A stretch of 64,000 nt of DNA from Echinarachnius parma (lineage: Eukaryota; Echinodermata; Echinoidea; Clypeasteroida; Echinarachniidae), in assembly GCA_037951105.1 (NCBI GenBank), contig JBAMJV010003291.1, positions 5,001 to 69,000 on the forward strand, in the 5' to 3' direction. Positions 42,231 to 55,066 of this stretch are shown here, in pieces. Positions within the stretch are counted from its first letter, which is position 1. Each line of letters opens with the position of its first letter. A program made the position numbers and the translations under genes. The notes under the pieces were generated by a model, which worked only from the letters and a program-made list of their open reading frames with translations, made no database searches and was not told the DNA's origin.

Positions 42231-42779
42231 AGTGATACCTGTAAAGTGTCAGATATTGCACAAAATGACATTTGAGACTTCAATCCTATATCAATATCAT
42301 TGTAAAATACAATTGAAAGATTTGTGAAAGTTTGAAAGAAAACGAACACTGTTTACCTAGTGAAAAAAACGAATATTGAATTCATATTTTATCACCGAAT
42401 AATGATGGTCTGCCATACTTTTGTCGCAGTAATGAATGATCCGTTTGAGATATTCGCACCCGTGTATTTTTACACACGTAGTACATAATTCATGGAATTT
42501 GAACTCGCTCGGCTCAAAGTTCAATCTCCGGAATGTTCTCACAGGTGCTGCATGCGGACGTTCTCAGCTAAGACAATTGTACTTTTTTTTTCAATTGCGT
42601 TGATTAACGCTTTAGAAATAATGATTTTCAATGATAATTATCTTCATACTAAAGGGACATTTGAAAAAATCAAACCCTATTTTTATTCTTCTCTTACCAT
42701 AAGCTAAACAACACGGTAGAAGAGAAACGAGGAAGCTCCAAGTAATTTTCGTAGATTTTGACACTTTACAGGTATGACT
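42231..42779. mobile_element. Family-T4 TTAA MITE, 549 bp, absent from unit 1
   Basis: Starts AGTGATACCTGTAAAGTGTC and ends GACACTTTACAGGTATGACT, between TTAA sites at 42227-42230 and 42780-42783. Unit 1 has the single TTAA near 19333-19336. It inserted exactly into the TTAA bordering a T1 element. Confidence 0.85.
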
Positions 42780-43337
42780 TTAACCTATCATCATCACACA
42801 CATCACCATCATCAGCAGCAGGCAGCAGGAGCAGCATGATTCACCATCAATATCATCACTATCATCACCAACATCATCATCATCAACATCACAATCATCA
42901 TCATAAACATCATAACAGGGCTCTCTCTTAACCTGTATCATGTTAACTCCGTTCAACCACAACATCAATACAGCGCAAAATGAATGACAACGATATTATG
43001 AAACATAATGTCCAGTTAATGTTAATGTATTAATATCAGCATTGTACGAAGTCATGTACACTCCTAGTATTACGTTGTGTTTTCGACCTTGTGTATGACA
43101 ACTTCTTTAACAAAATGTATTGTCCAGTACCATCATTCATCGATGTCGATGCAGCACTATCTTAACTTTTAGAGACTCATTCATGCAGTACGTTTTATAA
43201 TACTGGACCGTGTTTTGTGGACAGTAACGTCATATTATAATTATATACCATTCGAAAATATTTGATTACCAATTACTAAAAAGGAAACGATACTTACAAA
43301 TAAATGCACAAAAAATAATAATAATAATAATAATACA

Positions 43338-43379
<42 letters not shown>

Positions 43380-43720
43380 AATATAAATCATACTAATAAT
43401 ATAAATAATAATACTCATAGTATAAATAACAATTACGATAAAATTACTACCAATTATTATTTGTTAAAAAATATACTCATCAAATAACATTCAATAAATT
43501 TGTATTATTTTGCAGTTATATTCAGGAGATTATAAACAACTGAGACCATTCAAAGGGTACGGTACGAGATGGTTCAAAATTACTCATTGTAAGATTACGT
43601 AATACGCCTCCATAACTGTATTTTTGCCGTGTTGATGTTTGTCACTTGTATCTTTTGTATTTATTAATAAAAAGAAAGGGTCATATTTAATATGCACTAC
43701 CGATGAGGATTACAACTATT

Positions 43721-44648
43721 GGTTTTCCCATCAATTTTCAAACTATCGTCAATCAAATTCAATCAATGCTTACTTCATTTTCGTCCCGAGAAGTTAGGAA
43801 ACTGCAATTGCTACATTCGATTTAGTCATTTACCATTCTAATTGATCAATGGTCATTCTAATTCAAAATTGACTTATTCTAATTCGTCATTTTGCAATGG
43901 AATTCGTCCCGACTGGTTATAAGACGCATAATGTGAAGTTCAAATTCGTCATTGGTCATCCGATTTCAAGACTTGGTCTTCAAATTCGTCATGTACAGTC
44001 TGGTTGCTTTGGTTCATATGAATTTTCCTATGGAAGCTCATACAATTCATTTCAAAAGCAATTACTTAAATAATAATTGTTTATAAAACGATAAACTGAT
44101 CACAAACAATTAATTTCGATATTGCAATTCACAAAACGATAATTGACCAAAAGTCTGATTGATTGACCCATGCAATAGATCTGTGTTGGGAGACACATTA
44201 CAATATCAAATTAATGATATAAAATACACAAATTGTTCAATAGATGATAGACTAAAATTGTATGAATTTCCGGGACACAAAACAAAGATAGAATCTGGGT
44301 TCAACATGTTCAAATAAACAAAGGAAAATAATGAAGAGATGATGAAACAAAATATCAAATACAGCTTTCAATATTGTTTGACGAATTTGAATGGGAAATA
44401 ACGAAATTAAATGCCCAATGAAGAAATTGATCATCACATCGTACACCGGCAGGAGTGATCGGACGAAATTGAATGAGTTTGACTAAAACGATCGGGTCAT
44501 TGACGAACTTGGTTGCGAAAGAGCGAATTTGTGTGATGAATGACGAAATCGAACATTACATACGATCGGCGAAAGACTTTCCGGACGAAATTGAAGTTAA
44601 CAATGATTGAAATTGAATGACGATTGTTTGAAAATGGATGGGAAAACC
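43721..44648. mobile_element. 928-bp element with GGTTTTCCCATC ends, absent from unit 1
   Basis: GGTTTTCCCATCAATTTTC at the left is inverted at the right as GAAAATGGATGGGAAAACC. The left half carries repeated AATTCGTC motifs, the right half their inverse (GACGAAATTGAA). Unit 1 reads through near 20775. No transposase seen. Confidence 0.75.
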
Positions 44649-45660
44649 TATATATACAACGTCAAATCATAAAATAAAATATATGACTACACAAATTAAA
44701 ATAAAATTCCAAAAAACATAACTTGTAAATAGGAAAATATTCATTTATAATTAAATTATATTTATATTAATTATTTGATAAGTTACTAACATAATTTGTG
44801 CGTTAAGAACATCTATATATCAAAAATGGCCAGATGCGTTTCAGCAACGGTTTTTACAAGCTTCTTAAAGTGATCCATTAACTTTGTATCCAATAAACAT
44901 CACCTGTGCCTTTCGCAATTTTTCTCGTTCTTTGGTGTTTGTCTTATTAAACTGAATAATGAAATGGGTTTTAATCATCCAATTTCTCCTTAATTATGGA
45001 GATAATTCAATTAACAAGCGTTCCGGATAATTTTTCGATTGTAATCAAATTTTGTCGATTGTAATCAAATTTTTAGATTGTAATCAAATTATTCGAATTC
45101 GGATAGTTCGGATAATTCGGTAGTATCGGAATGCTGGTACTTCGGGATAAATCTGACATCAGTTTTCACTTTTGTTTCACTACGTAAATGTTGCTATTTG
45201 TGTACGAATTATGTCACACGTGCCCCCCACCCCCCTTCCATTAAAAATGTCCATTGCCCCCTGATGCCCCCCCCCCCCCCTCTCCATCAACAAATTCGTA
45301 CGTGCAGAACAAAATGGACTACAGAAGTCAGCTAAAAACATAATTTTTTTATTTAAGATAAACATAACCAGTTTCGGCAAAAATCATTAAATCTTAAAAA
45401 TACAATTTTAACCCTTTCCGGCGATTTTGTATCATTTACAAGGTGACTACAACACACTGTGGCGACACAAACGGCTGAAGACCGTTATGCCTTTGTAAAG
45501 GTAAAAACCTGTGCCCCCTCATGCAAATGCAAGACCCCCCTCCTCTGGAAAATCCTAGCTACGCCACTGGCTATAGAACGCGCAGTGTGCAGATTTTACA
45601 TGGCGCCTCTCTACGATCTCTTTAAAATGCGCCCTCTATGAACACGTCGACGCAATGACT

Positions 45661-45872
45661 TTAAAAGTCGTTGGTCGGTTGATTGAACTCGCAATCATTA
45701 TTCCCCTCCCACCTACTCGCTCCGCTGTCGTTTTCGCATGTGATGCTCCCGGCCGAACCAGACTTGAGTCTGTATCCCCAGTTACAGTTAGCCGTGGCAG
45801 TGGATCCGACGAGAAGGCTTCCGGATGCATACCAACCGTTACTAAGGGTAGGTACAGGATCACAAGCTGCAG
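45661..45872 (-). CDS. Gene 4 exon 5 (terminal sushi domain)
   Basis: Nearly identical to 22463-22674. The two differ at adjacent bases that change W-Y-Q-S to W-Y-A-S. The same pair of acceptors 6 bp apart is present. TAA stop at 45661. Confidence 0.82.
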
Positions 45873-48800
45873 CTGTAAGGTATGGACAAAATAATATAAG
45901 CATAGAGATTTAAATAATATTATATTGACTTGCTTTGAGTGTTATATCATCAATATATTGCATGAGCTAGGATCATATTTCACGAGTCGAAGAAGAGCGC
46001 AATATGATTCTACCGAATGCAATATATACAACCGGACGTAGTTCATTAGTATGATTATACAAACAATTATACTGCATTCCAGCAAAATCCTAGTGCATAT
46101 AAACGCATAATTATGCTATGTGCACAGTTCAATACGAAATTCGGATTGAAATGTTTATTTTAACCAAATGGGTCGATTATCTTGGGAAAGATCATTTGAA
46201 TAGCAATCGAGCTATCATTGACAACTTTCTTTTTTATATTTAGTGTACTTAATTTGATCATTAATAAAACTAATTTCAGTTCACCAACTGCTTTGTTTTG
46301 TAGTGTACATGTTGTTTGTGTATGTTGGAATATTATCAATTCACTTACAAATGATCAATGTGGTGTTTTATTTAATTGGTGTTCATATACGATTATAAAA
46401 TCGATGTCCTCGGTATATTGTATATATCATTTGATACTTGCTTGGCCATTTTGTTAAGCAATACTTTTCCAGTCCAAACAAAATAAAGAACACAGAAGAT
46501 GATTGATGGATCGAACGGTGTACACATTAAAGTCATTCAGCTCAAGAGCGTTTATAAACGGTCATAAACGTTATACACGTCATACTGTAATTATTGTTAA
46601 AAGCTGACGCAAATTCTCGCTTTTTGTAACCAGGAAAGCAGTGTTCTTTTTCAATAAAACTTTACACATCATTCGGACCTATCTTACAATGATTTTGGTA
46701 TAGGATTGAAGTCTCAGATGTCATTTTAGGCAATATCTGACTCTTTACAGGTAGACCGGCAGCCCAGAGGTCTTTTGTGCATCGAAAAGCGTACTGATTG
46801 TTGAACATATGCATATTTAGAGGAGAATGTAACAAATCCGAAAATATGAGTCTACCGGGGTGTACCCGTGGATAAAGAGGTCCTTTGCGCCTCCAAAGTT
46901 TGACCCCTGGGGATTGTCCAATGCTTCTATTTGTTTGGGAATGTACCGTGTTCAACATCGCTGACTGCGGGGAGGGCGAAACAGATAACAAAAGGATCAC
47001 TGATGCGTATCTGGCTATTTTACGTTGCCTGTTTTGAAAGACGAAATAAACGTTGATGCATTGGGGATTATATCCAAAACCTCTTGCAACTTAACACATA
47101 TGTCTTACAGATTACAGAATGAATATTGGATACAAATGTCATCCGTTAAATTACCCTACAGTTGCCTCTGAATGTTGAAGATCGACTCGTCAAAGATGTT
47201 TTTAAAAAAATGACCTTCCACTTTCAGATATTGTATTTCCGTACGTAAATGTTATAAATGAACCCATACGACACGATCGCTGCACAAAACCAGACGTAAA
47301 GGTCAGTTTTATGTGCATATTGGCGCCATAGCTGCATGTAGAGGACAATAGACATTCTCTCGCAGGATCTCAAATCGGCTTGTAACGCAAAATGAGGCGA
47401 CCTCGTGACGCATGACCATAGGTGAATATGTGTGTGTGTGTGCCCTGTCGCTATGCCATGCGCTCATATTGGTTCCTCTGCATTCGGCTATTTCGAGACG
47501 GGTGTTTATGTAATGTCTTAAAATTAATTTGTAAGTGGAAGCCTTGTTTGATCTTGTTTTGGTGATGGGGTTCATTCGAATGTATTTATATGGCCTTTGC
47601 ACATTCAAACGTGCTATCAATATGTATTATGTAATCTGTAAGACATATTTGTTAAGTTGCAAGAGGTTTTGGATATAATCCCCAATGCATCAACGTGTAT
47701 TTCGTCCACGGGTACACCCCGGGAGACTCATATTTTTGGATTTGTTACATTCTCCTCTAAATATTCATATGTTCAACAATCAGTACGATTTCGATGCACA
47801 AAAGACCTCTAGGCTGCCGGTATAAAGGGCCGGTCATACTTACGGTAGTGGACGTAGTGATCCGTAGGGTAATTTAATGTGGGTCAGACGTGGTGTAAGT
47901 ACGTTAAACTAGGTTAAACTAAGTTGAACAACGTTGAATTACGTTAAAGGGCAATGAAACCCAAGCAAAATGTTGCTTTCATAGTCTTGAAGAGATTAAG
48001 AAGAAGAATCTCTGAAAGTTAGAGCATAATCGGGGAAGAAACAAGAAAACTACGGCTCTTTGAAGATGTCCATTTATTCCTATGGGGAACTCAAATTGGC
48101 AACGCACTCTGATAAGTGTGTGGACAACTCCCCATATGTTTTGTACACAAATATTCCCATTTTTACAGTTTTCTTCATAGTCACATTTTTCAATTCCCCC
48201 AACTCATGATATGTTATGTATAAAAGCATTCTACAAAACATATGTTGAACTCGAAAGAAGGGTAAACATACATTTTGAGAACATTTAACAAAACTGAAAT
48301 TTTGTGTACAAAATGTATTGGGAGTTGTCCACAACTTTGCCAGAGTGCGTTGCCAATTTGAGTCACTCGAAGAAATACATGGCTCTTTTCAAAGAGCCAT
48401 AGTTTTCTTATTTCTTGACCGATTGTGCTCAAATTTTCAGAGACTATTCATTATATTTAGTGTCTTATAGTGCATACAACAATTTGTCTGGATTCCATTG
48501 TCCTTTAAGGTACGGTGGTTGGCCACGGAAGGGTACGGATAAGTACGTTTAAGTACATTAAACTACGCTAGACTAGCGCTAATGTGGGTACAGCTTGCTC
48601 ACGGACAGGTACGGAGTGGTACGTCTGACTACGCTTGAGTACGAGAGACTGCGGTAGCCACTACGCTGGACTACGCTAAAGAAGTCAAACTACGGTAAAT
48701 AGCAACTCCGCACGGAGTATAACAGCCAACCGGTGGTGTGGTACGGCCATTGCGCTTGTTTTTCAAACATAGCAGGTCTGTGAAATTTGTCTTATTTTTT

Positions 48801-51800
48801 TTAATTAAACATGTCTGGATCAAGACTGTCGATGCTGGTTTTTTGCACGGTAAAGAACGTTAGAATACGCTAGAGTACATTTAAGTACGTAACTAAGTAC
48901 GTTAAACTACGCCAGACTTCGTTAGACTACGTTAGACTACGTTAAACTTCGGTTTAGTACGTTATTACTACGGATGCCTTTTGAACACGTTCAAAAATTA
49001 AATCGAAGATCACGGCTCCCCCGAGTTAATACCAAGTTAGCATCACAGACAACTACGGTACAATACGGATGCTAGTACGTTCAACTACCTTCAACTTCGT
49101 TCAACTACGATCAACAACGTTAGCCACCACTACGTCCACTACCGCAAGTATGACCGGCCCTTAAGGTGCACCTCTAAAGGGTTCAGTGGGACATCGAATT
49201 TACCACTAAAGCGATCTATTACCTTTGTTGACATGTGCAAAAAGTGATAAATGATTGATAAAGTATGTATTTTTGTGATCTTCTGTGTCCACTAGGTAAT
49301 GTGTGAACATTTCACGTTAAATGGATGCTATATGGCCGAGAAATGAGCGAAAAGTAATATTCGCTATACCTTGTACTGACCTTAAACACAGTGGGATACA
49401 ATCAGACTTTGATTTTCTCTGTTTTCACTAGGTAAATATTATTTTGTATCAATAAAATTCTCGCATATCATTCTCAAGCATTTTACAATAAAATTGTTAT
49501 TGTTATATGATTAAACTCTCCGACATGAGTTGTTGGGGGAAATGTGAAGTAAACGGATCACTGTTATATACTTACGTAGCGATACGCACTCGTCCTGCCC
49601 CACCCACTCCCGCCCTCCGTCGTCAGAAGCCCGGCAGGTGATGATCCCATTCCAGCCAGAATTCAGTTGGAATCCCTCATCGCATATAGCCACGGCGGAG
49701 GAGCCTACCAGAAGGCTTTCAGGAGACTGCTCGTGCTCGTAAACACCATTGGTAATATCAGGTAGCGCGTCACAAGCTGCAAAGTGTAGAAAATATGTAA
49801 ACATAAAGATTAAAAAGTAGGATATCTATCTATCTATCTATATATATATCTATCTATATATCTATCTATCTATCAGGCCATAGTTCATCCAAACGTTGGA
49901 CAAAGCCCTCATCATGTCTTTTCCATTATCTTTTGTCTCGAGCTGCAGCTATCCTGGGCCATGCGTCCGTTCCCATGTAGGATGTAATTTCATCTCTCCA
50001 TCTTTCCTTTTGCCTCCCTCTTCTCTTTCCCTTAGTCAAATTCAACCAAAATCACTGGAGCTTTCCCATGCTCTTCTAGTGTACCTTGTTGTTTGGCTTA
50101 TGGTAACACCAGACTGATTTTTTTTTTTTTTTTCAAATTTCTGCATAACTATGGGTATATTTAAGAATACATTTGAGAGCGTCTATATATACGGTTTCCG
50201 ACCGTAGTCAAGAATATCTGAATTCGGATACTTCACCCGAACGATTGAGATACAATCAGACTTTGATTTTCTCTGTTTTCACTAGGTAAATGTTATTTTT
50301 TATCAATCAAATTCTCGCATATCATTCTCAAGAATTTTACAATGAAATTGGTATATGATTAAACTCTCCGACATTATTTTTTTGGGGAAATGTGAAGTAA
50401 ATGGATCACTGTAATATACTTACGTAGCGCTGAGCACTCGCCCTGGTCCGCCCACTCCCGCCCTCCGTCGTCAGAAGCCCGGCAGGTGATGAGCCCATCC
50501 CAGCCAGAATTCAGTTGGAATCCATCATTGCATTTAGCCACAGCGGAGGAGCCTACGAGACGGCTTTCAAGAAGCTGCTCGTAAACACCATTGGTAATAT
50601 CAGGTAGCTCGTCACAAGCTGTCAAGTGTAGAAAATATATAAATATAAAGATGAGATGGATCTAGTAATTTTGTAGACATGTGCAAACAGTGATGAGTGC
50701 AGGTGAATGTATATTTTTGTTATTTGATATGTCCACTGGATGTTGTGTGAAAATTTCAAGTTAAATGGACGTTATATGGCCGTGTAATGAGCACAAATGC
50801 AGAGTGATTTTCACTGCCTAATTGCATTCACTTTGTACACGGTTTTGACGATCCAGTGGATAATTTAACATCTGAACACTTCAATCGTAAATATCTTTTT
50901 AACGAAAGGGAAATTTGAAAAACCGAAATCTGTCCCATGCTTTTATTGTTAATACGAATACAACAAGGTATGAGGGTATGCTATAATTCCAATTGGATTT
51001 TGAGGATTTGGACAATGTTACTAAGTCCCTTTAAAAAGTAGGATATATATATATATCTATCAATCTATCAGGCCATAGTTCATCCAAATGTTGGACAAAG
51101 CCCTCCTCGTGACATTTCCATTCTCTTCTGTCTCTAGCTCGGCCGTTCCCATGTATGATGTAATATCATCTCTCCATCTTTTCTTTTGCCTTCCTCTTCT
51201 TCTCTTTCCCTTCCTTGGTTGCCCCTCTGTTAAACGATGTGTCCATCTATTGTCCTGAAGTCTTGATACATGCCCAGCCAGGCCATCTCCGCTTTGATTC
51301 CCTTACTTTCTCCATAGTGTAGGATAAAGTAGGATATATTGTACGATAACATCATATATATATTTATAAAGTAAACTACCGTCAAAATAAATTTTGCCTC
51401 ACCGTTTGTTTGTATGATATTGCAGTATCATAAGCCTGCTTGTATTATGTCACTGACTTGCTTGCATTGGCACTGTTCGAACACCTCAATTTAACTTGAT
51501 ATACACAGTGCGTTCACACTGCACATGGTCCGCAGTGTGAAACGGTTTCGGATGATTAAAGTGATCCATTAAAAGGGACCACCACTCAAAGAACAACACA
51601 GGGTTGTATGTTTTGTTACATCAAATGGATGTACAATACTTTACAAAGGGTTGTTTTATTCATGAACAATGCAATTAATCACCGAATCTTATAGAACCAA
51701 CAGAGCTGATGGTTCCGTAAGCACCAAACGTTTGCGAGTGCGCCAGTTCTATACCCGCGAATGTTTGGGGACCATATAAGCACGGTAGATGCGTACGTCC

Positions 51801-54112
51801 TAGATAATTGACTAGTCTTCTTCTGCAGAGCCGTGACCAATTATTATGGTATCGTGCTGGGTTTTCACATTATACAATTTGTCTGGAAACAATTGTTCTG
51901 ATCTTGTTGGTGGAATGGACAACTAAACTACTACATTTCATCTTTCATGTATAACAATATTATTTTTGGCTTTCAGATTTCCCTTTCACTTTATCCAATT
52001 CAACCAAAATCACTCGGAACTTTCACACATCTCTTGCACCTTGTTTTGGGGTTATGGTAACAGAAGAAATAAATTGGTTTTGATCTTTTAAATGTCTTCC
52101 TAATTATGTATAATATTAAGATTGGATATGAAAGATTCTATTGACGCTTTCGACCGTAGTCAATAGTATCCAAATTCTGATACTTCACGCACAAACTCGG
52201 GATAAAATCTAATGTTTATATTGTCTGTTTTCACTAGGTAAACACTATTCTGTTTCAATGAAAATATCACATATCATTCTCAAGAAACTTACAGCGATAG
52301 TGGTATATCGTTGAAGTCTCAGATATTTTTGTTTTGACAAAATATAAAGTTAAAGGATCATTTTAACCAAGCCCAACAGAAAAGAAGAATAATTGCGCGG
52401 TATTACCTTGTGCGCAAAATGCATCCAGCATCTTATTGACGGGGCCGACCCAGTTGGCGCGGTCGTCGGAGTCGATGAGGCATTTCGGGCCGTTGCCAGT
52501 CGGTGCGTAGCCGCTGTCGCAGATGACATCGGCAATCGTATCAATATCTAACCGTCTAGCATCGAACTTGCCATTTTTGAAGGTCGGCACGTCACCACAT
52601 GCTACAATCCCAAAAACAAGGGACAATGTCAATTCATGTTTTGTTTTGTTTTTGTGCTGATGAGGTTAATAAGTATATCAATACTTAATAACGTTATTAA
52701 CATTTATATAGCGCAGCTACTATGAATATATAACCTTCTGCGCTTCTGAAAAGCTCATATGAATTAACTAAACAAATATAAAATACATAAAGTATAAACA
52801 GAATACAATTATTTACAGGCCAGTTTAAATAACCATGTTTTTAACGTGGCCCTAAATGGTATGACCGATTCAACCGATAAATGAAGAAAAAAAAACACAA
52901 ACAATTAGTGACACTATATTTTAAGGATTTACCTAAATGTAGATTTCATAATATAAGTGTAAACATTTTTTAAAAGAACGATTTCAAAATTTGATTAGAA
53001 TATCAGGGGAACTAAGTTTCAATGGAGCTATCTCAAATCATAAATTCCTATAAAATTAGTGAAGCAACATTTTAAAATGACTTATACAAATTATACATTA
53101 AACAAAATGTTCTAAAACGGACTAACTCACATAACATGTTAAACCAACGTTTTAAAGGACTAACTGATATTAGAGATAGAACAAGTTAGTGAAACTAGTT
53201 TAATTGTATTCAAGGGATCTACCTAAATGTAGATTTAAATTATATTACAGAAACAAGGTTTTAAAGGGGTAGTTTAGTTTTGGTAGAGAGGGCGCTGCAC
53301 ATCACAATTTTTTTGTGAGGTAATGAAAAACTGAGTGTCGAATTTGAGAGAACATGCAATTTTAATGGCAGAATAAACTTTATTTGGTCAAAATCGACCC
53401 AGAAACGGCTGAAATATTAATAAATATATCTGATCTTATAATTATTTGGGGCCCAAATAATTAGATGATTTTTTGAAAAAATTTTAAAAATGCTTGCACT
53501 TTTTCAAAAATTTTCAAAAGCGTTTTTTAAATGGTTGTTGATGATCTCGCTATTTAATCATTATATCAACAAAACATCACATGCATAATTTTGGTTGAAA
53601 ATGGTTGAAACCAATGCCTTTTAAAAAAGCGCCCTCTTGTGTTTTAATGGCTCTTTTTAATGATAACAGGCGTTTTACTTGGTCGTTTGTAATTTTGTAT
53701 ACCTTTCGAGCATGGTGGAGTTATAACTATTAGTTTATAATGTTACTGTGCAGGTTTTGGCTACTAAAGTTCAGCCTTACCAAAACTAAACTACCCCTTT
53801 AAGAGGCTTCACTCATTTTATAATATTTGTAGAATAAAGAGTAGTAGTGGACAATGTTTAATTAAAATGGACATACTCAATGTAAAGATTGAAATATAGG
53901 ATTTCTCGGTCAATTCCGTAAATTGGCCACACGAATTAATTTTGACAAAGGACTAATTTTTAATAATTCCAAAATAGTAACATTTGTGTGCGGATAACTC
54001 AAATTATAGATTGAACGAATGAGGGGAACTAAGTTTTAAATTACTTACTTAAAAGGGCGGCTTGAGCTCCACAAACAAGCACTGCACACCATGTTACTAG
54101 GAACAACTTCAT
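45661..54112 (-). CDS. Gene 4: secreted protein with four sushi (CCP) domains, five exons
   Basis: Exons, 5' to 3' on the minus strand: 54112-54049, 52601-52407, 50618-50424, 49776-49576, and 45872-45661 (or 45866-45661). All introns are phase 1. The product is 288 aa (286 with the inner acceptor): a signal peptide (V-C-G-A-Q-A), domain 1 of the CGDVPTF type, two domains of the CDxLPDITNGVY type, and the terminal domain. Every domain keeps four Cys and the Trp. It is collinear with gene 3 except that two sushi-exon cassettes are missing. Exon 49576-49776 shares the extra E-H codons with gene 3 exon 6, so those are direct counterparts. The promoter is conserved with gene 3. Function is unknown beyond probable extracellular binding. 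Confidence 0.77.
46753..47822. mobile_element. 1.07-kb foldback element, absent from unit 1
   Basis: ACCGGCAGCC-AGAGGTCTTTT at the left is inverted at the right. Arms of about 130 bp are followed by a second inverted pair (47036-47125 with 47625-47705). The left arm carries about 155 bp of extra sequence. Unit 1 reads through at about 24257. Confidence 0.7.
47826..49160. mobile_element. Family-T8 element built of ACTACGTTAGA-like repeats
   Basis: AGGGCCGGTCATACTTACGG at the left is inverted at the right (GCAAGTATGACCGGCCC), followed by TTAA. Outside the nested T5 element, most of the interior is a degenerate repeat of TACGTTA-A-CTACG with a period near 11 bp. Non-coding, absent from unit 1. 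Confidence 0.7.
47948..48504. mobile_element. Family-T5 TTAA MITE nested in the T8 element
   Basis: Starts AGGGCAATGAAACC after TTAA (47944-47947) and ends CCATTGTCCT before TTAA (48505-48508). Long inner inverted repeats (GGCTCTTTGAAGAT; GCGTTGCCAATTTGAGT). Confidence 0.75.
49576..49776 (-). CDS. Gene 4 exon 4 (sushi domain 3)
   Basis: 201 nt with the extra E-H codons. Donor CTAC|GTAAGT; acceptor TTTGCAG. Confidence 0.82.
49822..50040. repeat. (TATC)n microsatellite plus LINE tail fragment
   Basis: Same arrangement as the cassettes of unit 1, with a shorter TATC tract. Confidence 0.8.
50424..50618 (-). CDS. Gene 4 exon 3 (sushi domain 2)
   Basis: 195 nt, phase 1-1. Starts CDELPD and ends G-E-C-S-A-L. 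Donor CTAC|GTAAGT, acceptor TTGACAG. Confidence 0.82.
50656..51030. mobile_element. Family-T3 MITE
   Basis: GGATCTAGTAATTTTGTAGAC at the left; GTTACTAAGTCCCT before TTAA (51031-51034) at the right. Left target not clear. Confidence 0.6.
51045..51320 (-). pseudogene. LINE tail fragment, minus strand
   Basis: Diverged copy of 28911-29170, beside a short (TA/TC)n tract. Confidence 0.6.
52407..52601 (-). CDS. Gene 4 exon 2 (sushi domain 1)
   Basis: 195 nt, phase 1-1. Cys contexts TCGD, ICDS, KCLI and FCAQ; Trp in N-W-V-G. Donor AAG|GTAATA. Differs from gene 3 exon 2 at several residues. Confidence 0.78.
53265..53798. mobile_element. Family-T1 TTAA MITE, absent from unit 1
   Basis: Starts AGGGGTAGTTTAGTTTTGG after TTAA (53261-53264) and ends before TTAA (53799-53802). 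Palindromic core AATTATTTGGGGCCCAAATA. Unit 1 lacks it near 31370. Confidence 0.8.
54049..54112 (-). CDS. Gene 4 exon 1 (signal peptide)
   Basis: ATG at 54112-54110, 21 codons plus one base, donor A|GTAAGT. Matches gene 3 exon 1 with small changes. Confidence 0.78.
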
Positions 54113-54278
54113 GTTGATGGGTACAACTTCAGCTCTTGACAAACCGACTTAGTTCTTAATATGTTTAGACAGAGACAGACTATCAAGTCGACTTCCTCCT
54201 AAGGAATAGTATTAGGCCTTGAATGATGCAGTGGAAAAGCTGTATCGCTGCTGATTACTATCACTAGCGTCTGTGGCG

Positions 54279-54333
54279 CCTTATATGCGCTTTCCACGCC
54301 GCACACGTGACATGTCTAGACGTTTCTGATTGG
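54279..54333 (-). promoter_or_regulatory. Gene 4 core promoter: TATA, E-box, CCAAT
   Basis: Minus strand: CCAATCA at 54333-54327, CACGTG at 54309-54304, ATATAAGG at 54286-54279. Spacing equals that of gene 3. Confidence 0.7.
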
Positions 54334-55066
54334 TTAGACTCTGCATGACCATGACTATGTGATAACCTTTTTTTAAAGCTTAATTGAGAAGGTCATGAGA
54401 GATGGGTGAAAATCATTCACTGGATTTAGTCAACTTCTTATTTAGTTTATTTTAAATAAAACTGTGAACGAAATCGCGTTCAAGCTTCACTGTTTTATAC
54501 AAAACAATAAAGCGTGAAATATTAAACATTAAAGACGCTCGTCTAGTGTCTAAAGAGTGACAAAGTAGGTGGCAATTTGTAGGCGTGAATTTAAAAGGTT
54601 TGAAAATCTTCGTTAATGTCAAAGTAACACATTAGAAGTCTAGTTATTGCGGTTCCTTTTTCAGAAGGTAACGACAAAATGAGAGCAGATGTTATTTTGA
54701 ATGAAACAACGACATGTTGTCAAATAAGTCACAGCAGAAACTCACGTTCGTCAGTCAACAAACAAAAAACTGTTTCGCATCTGGCAAAAACTGACAGATT
54801 TTGATTGACAAAAAAAGCCAAGTAATAACAATATAAATGGGTTTAACTTACACGTGGAAATCGATAATATCGATCGCGATGTAATTCAAACGTTCTCTGG
54901 CCTATATTGCACTTCTCTGTATTTCGCATTATACTCAAGGGGAACTTATGTCACAGGAAGTATTTAAACTGAATTTGAAATTGTCTTTGAGATGTATTCT
55001 TTCTTTGTTTAATACATTATGTTTTTGTTATTATTGTAATTAAGTTGAATATTCTCATTTTCAATA

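Larger units (their letters stand above)
42010..55066. repeat. Segmental duplication unit 2 (contains gene 4)
   Basis: Collinear with 19092-33050; anchors as described there. The 3' part of the gene 4 intron and the terminal exon are almost identical to unit 1, while other parts are more diverged, suggesting unequal ages or gene conversion. Confidence 0.85.
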
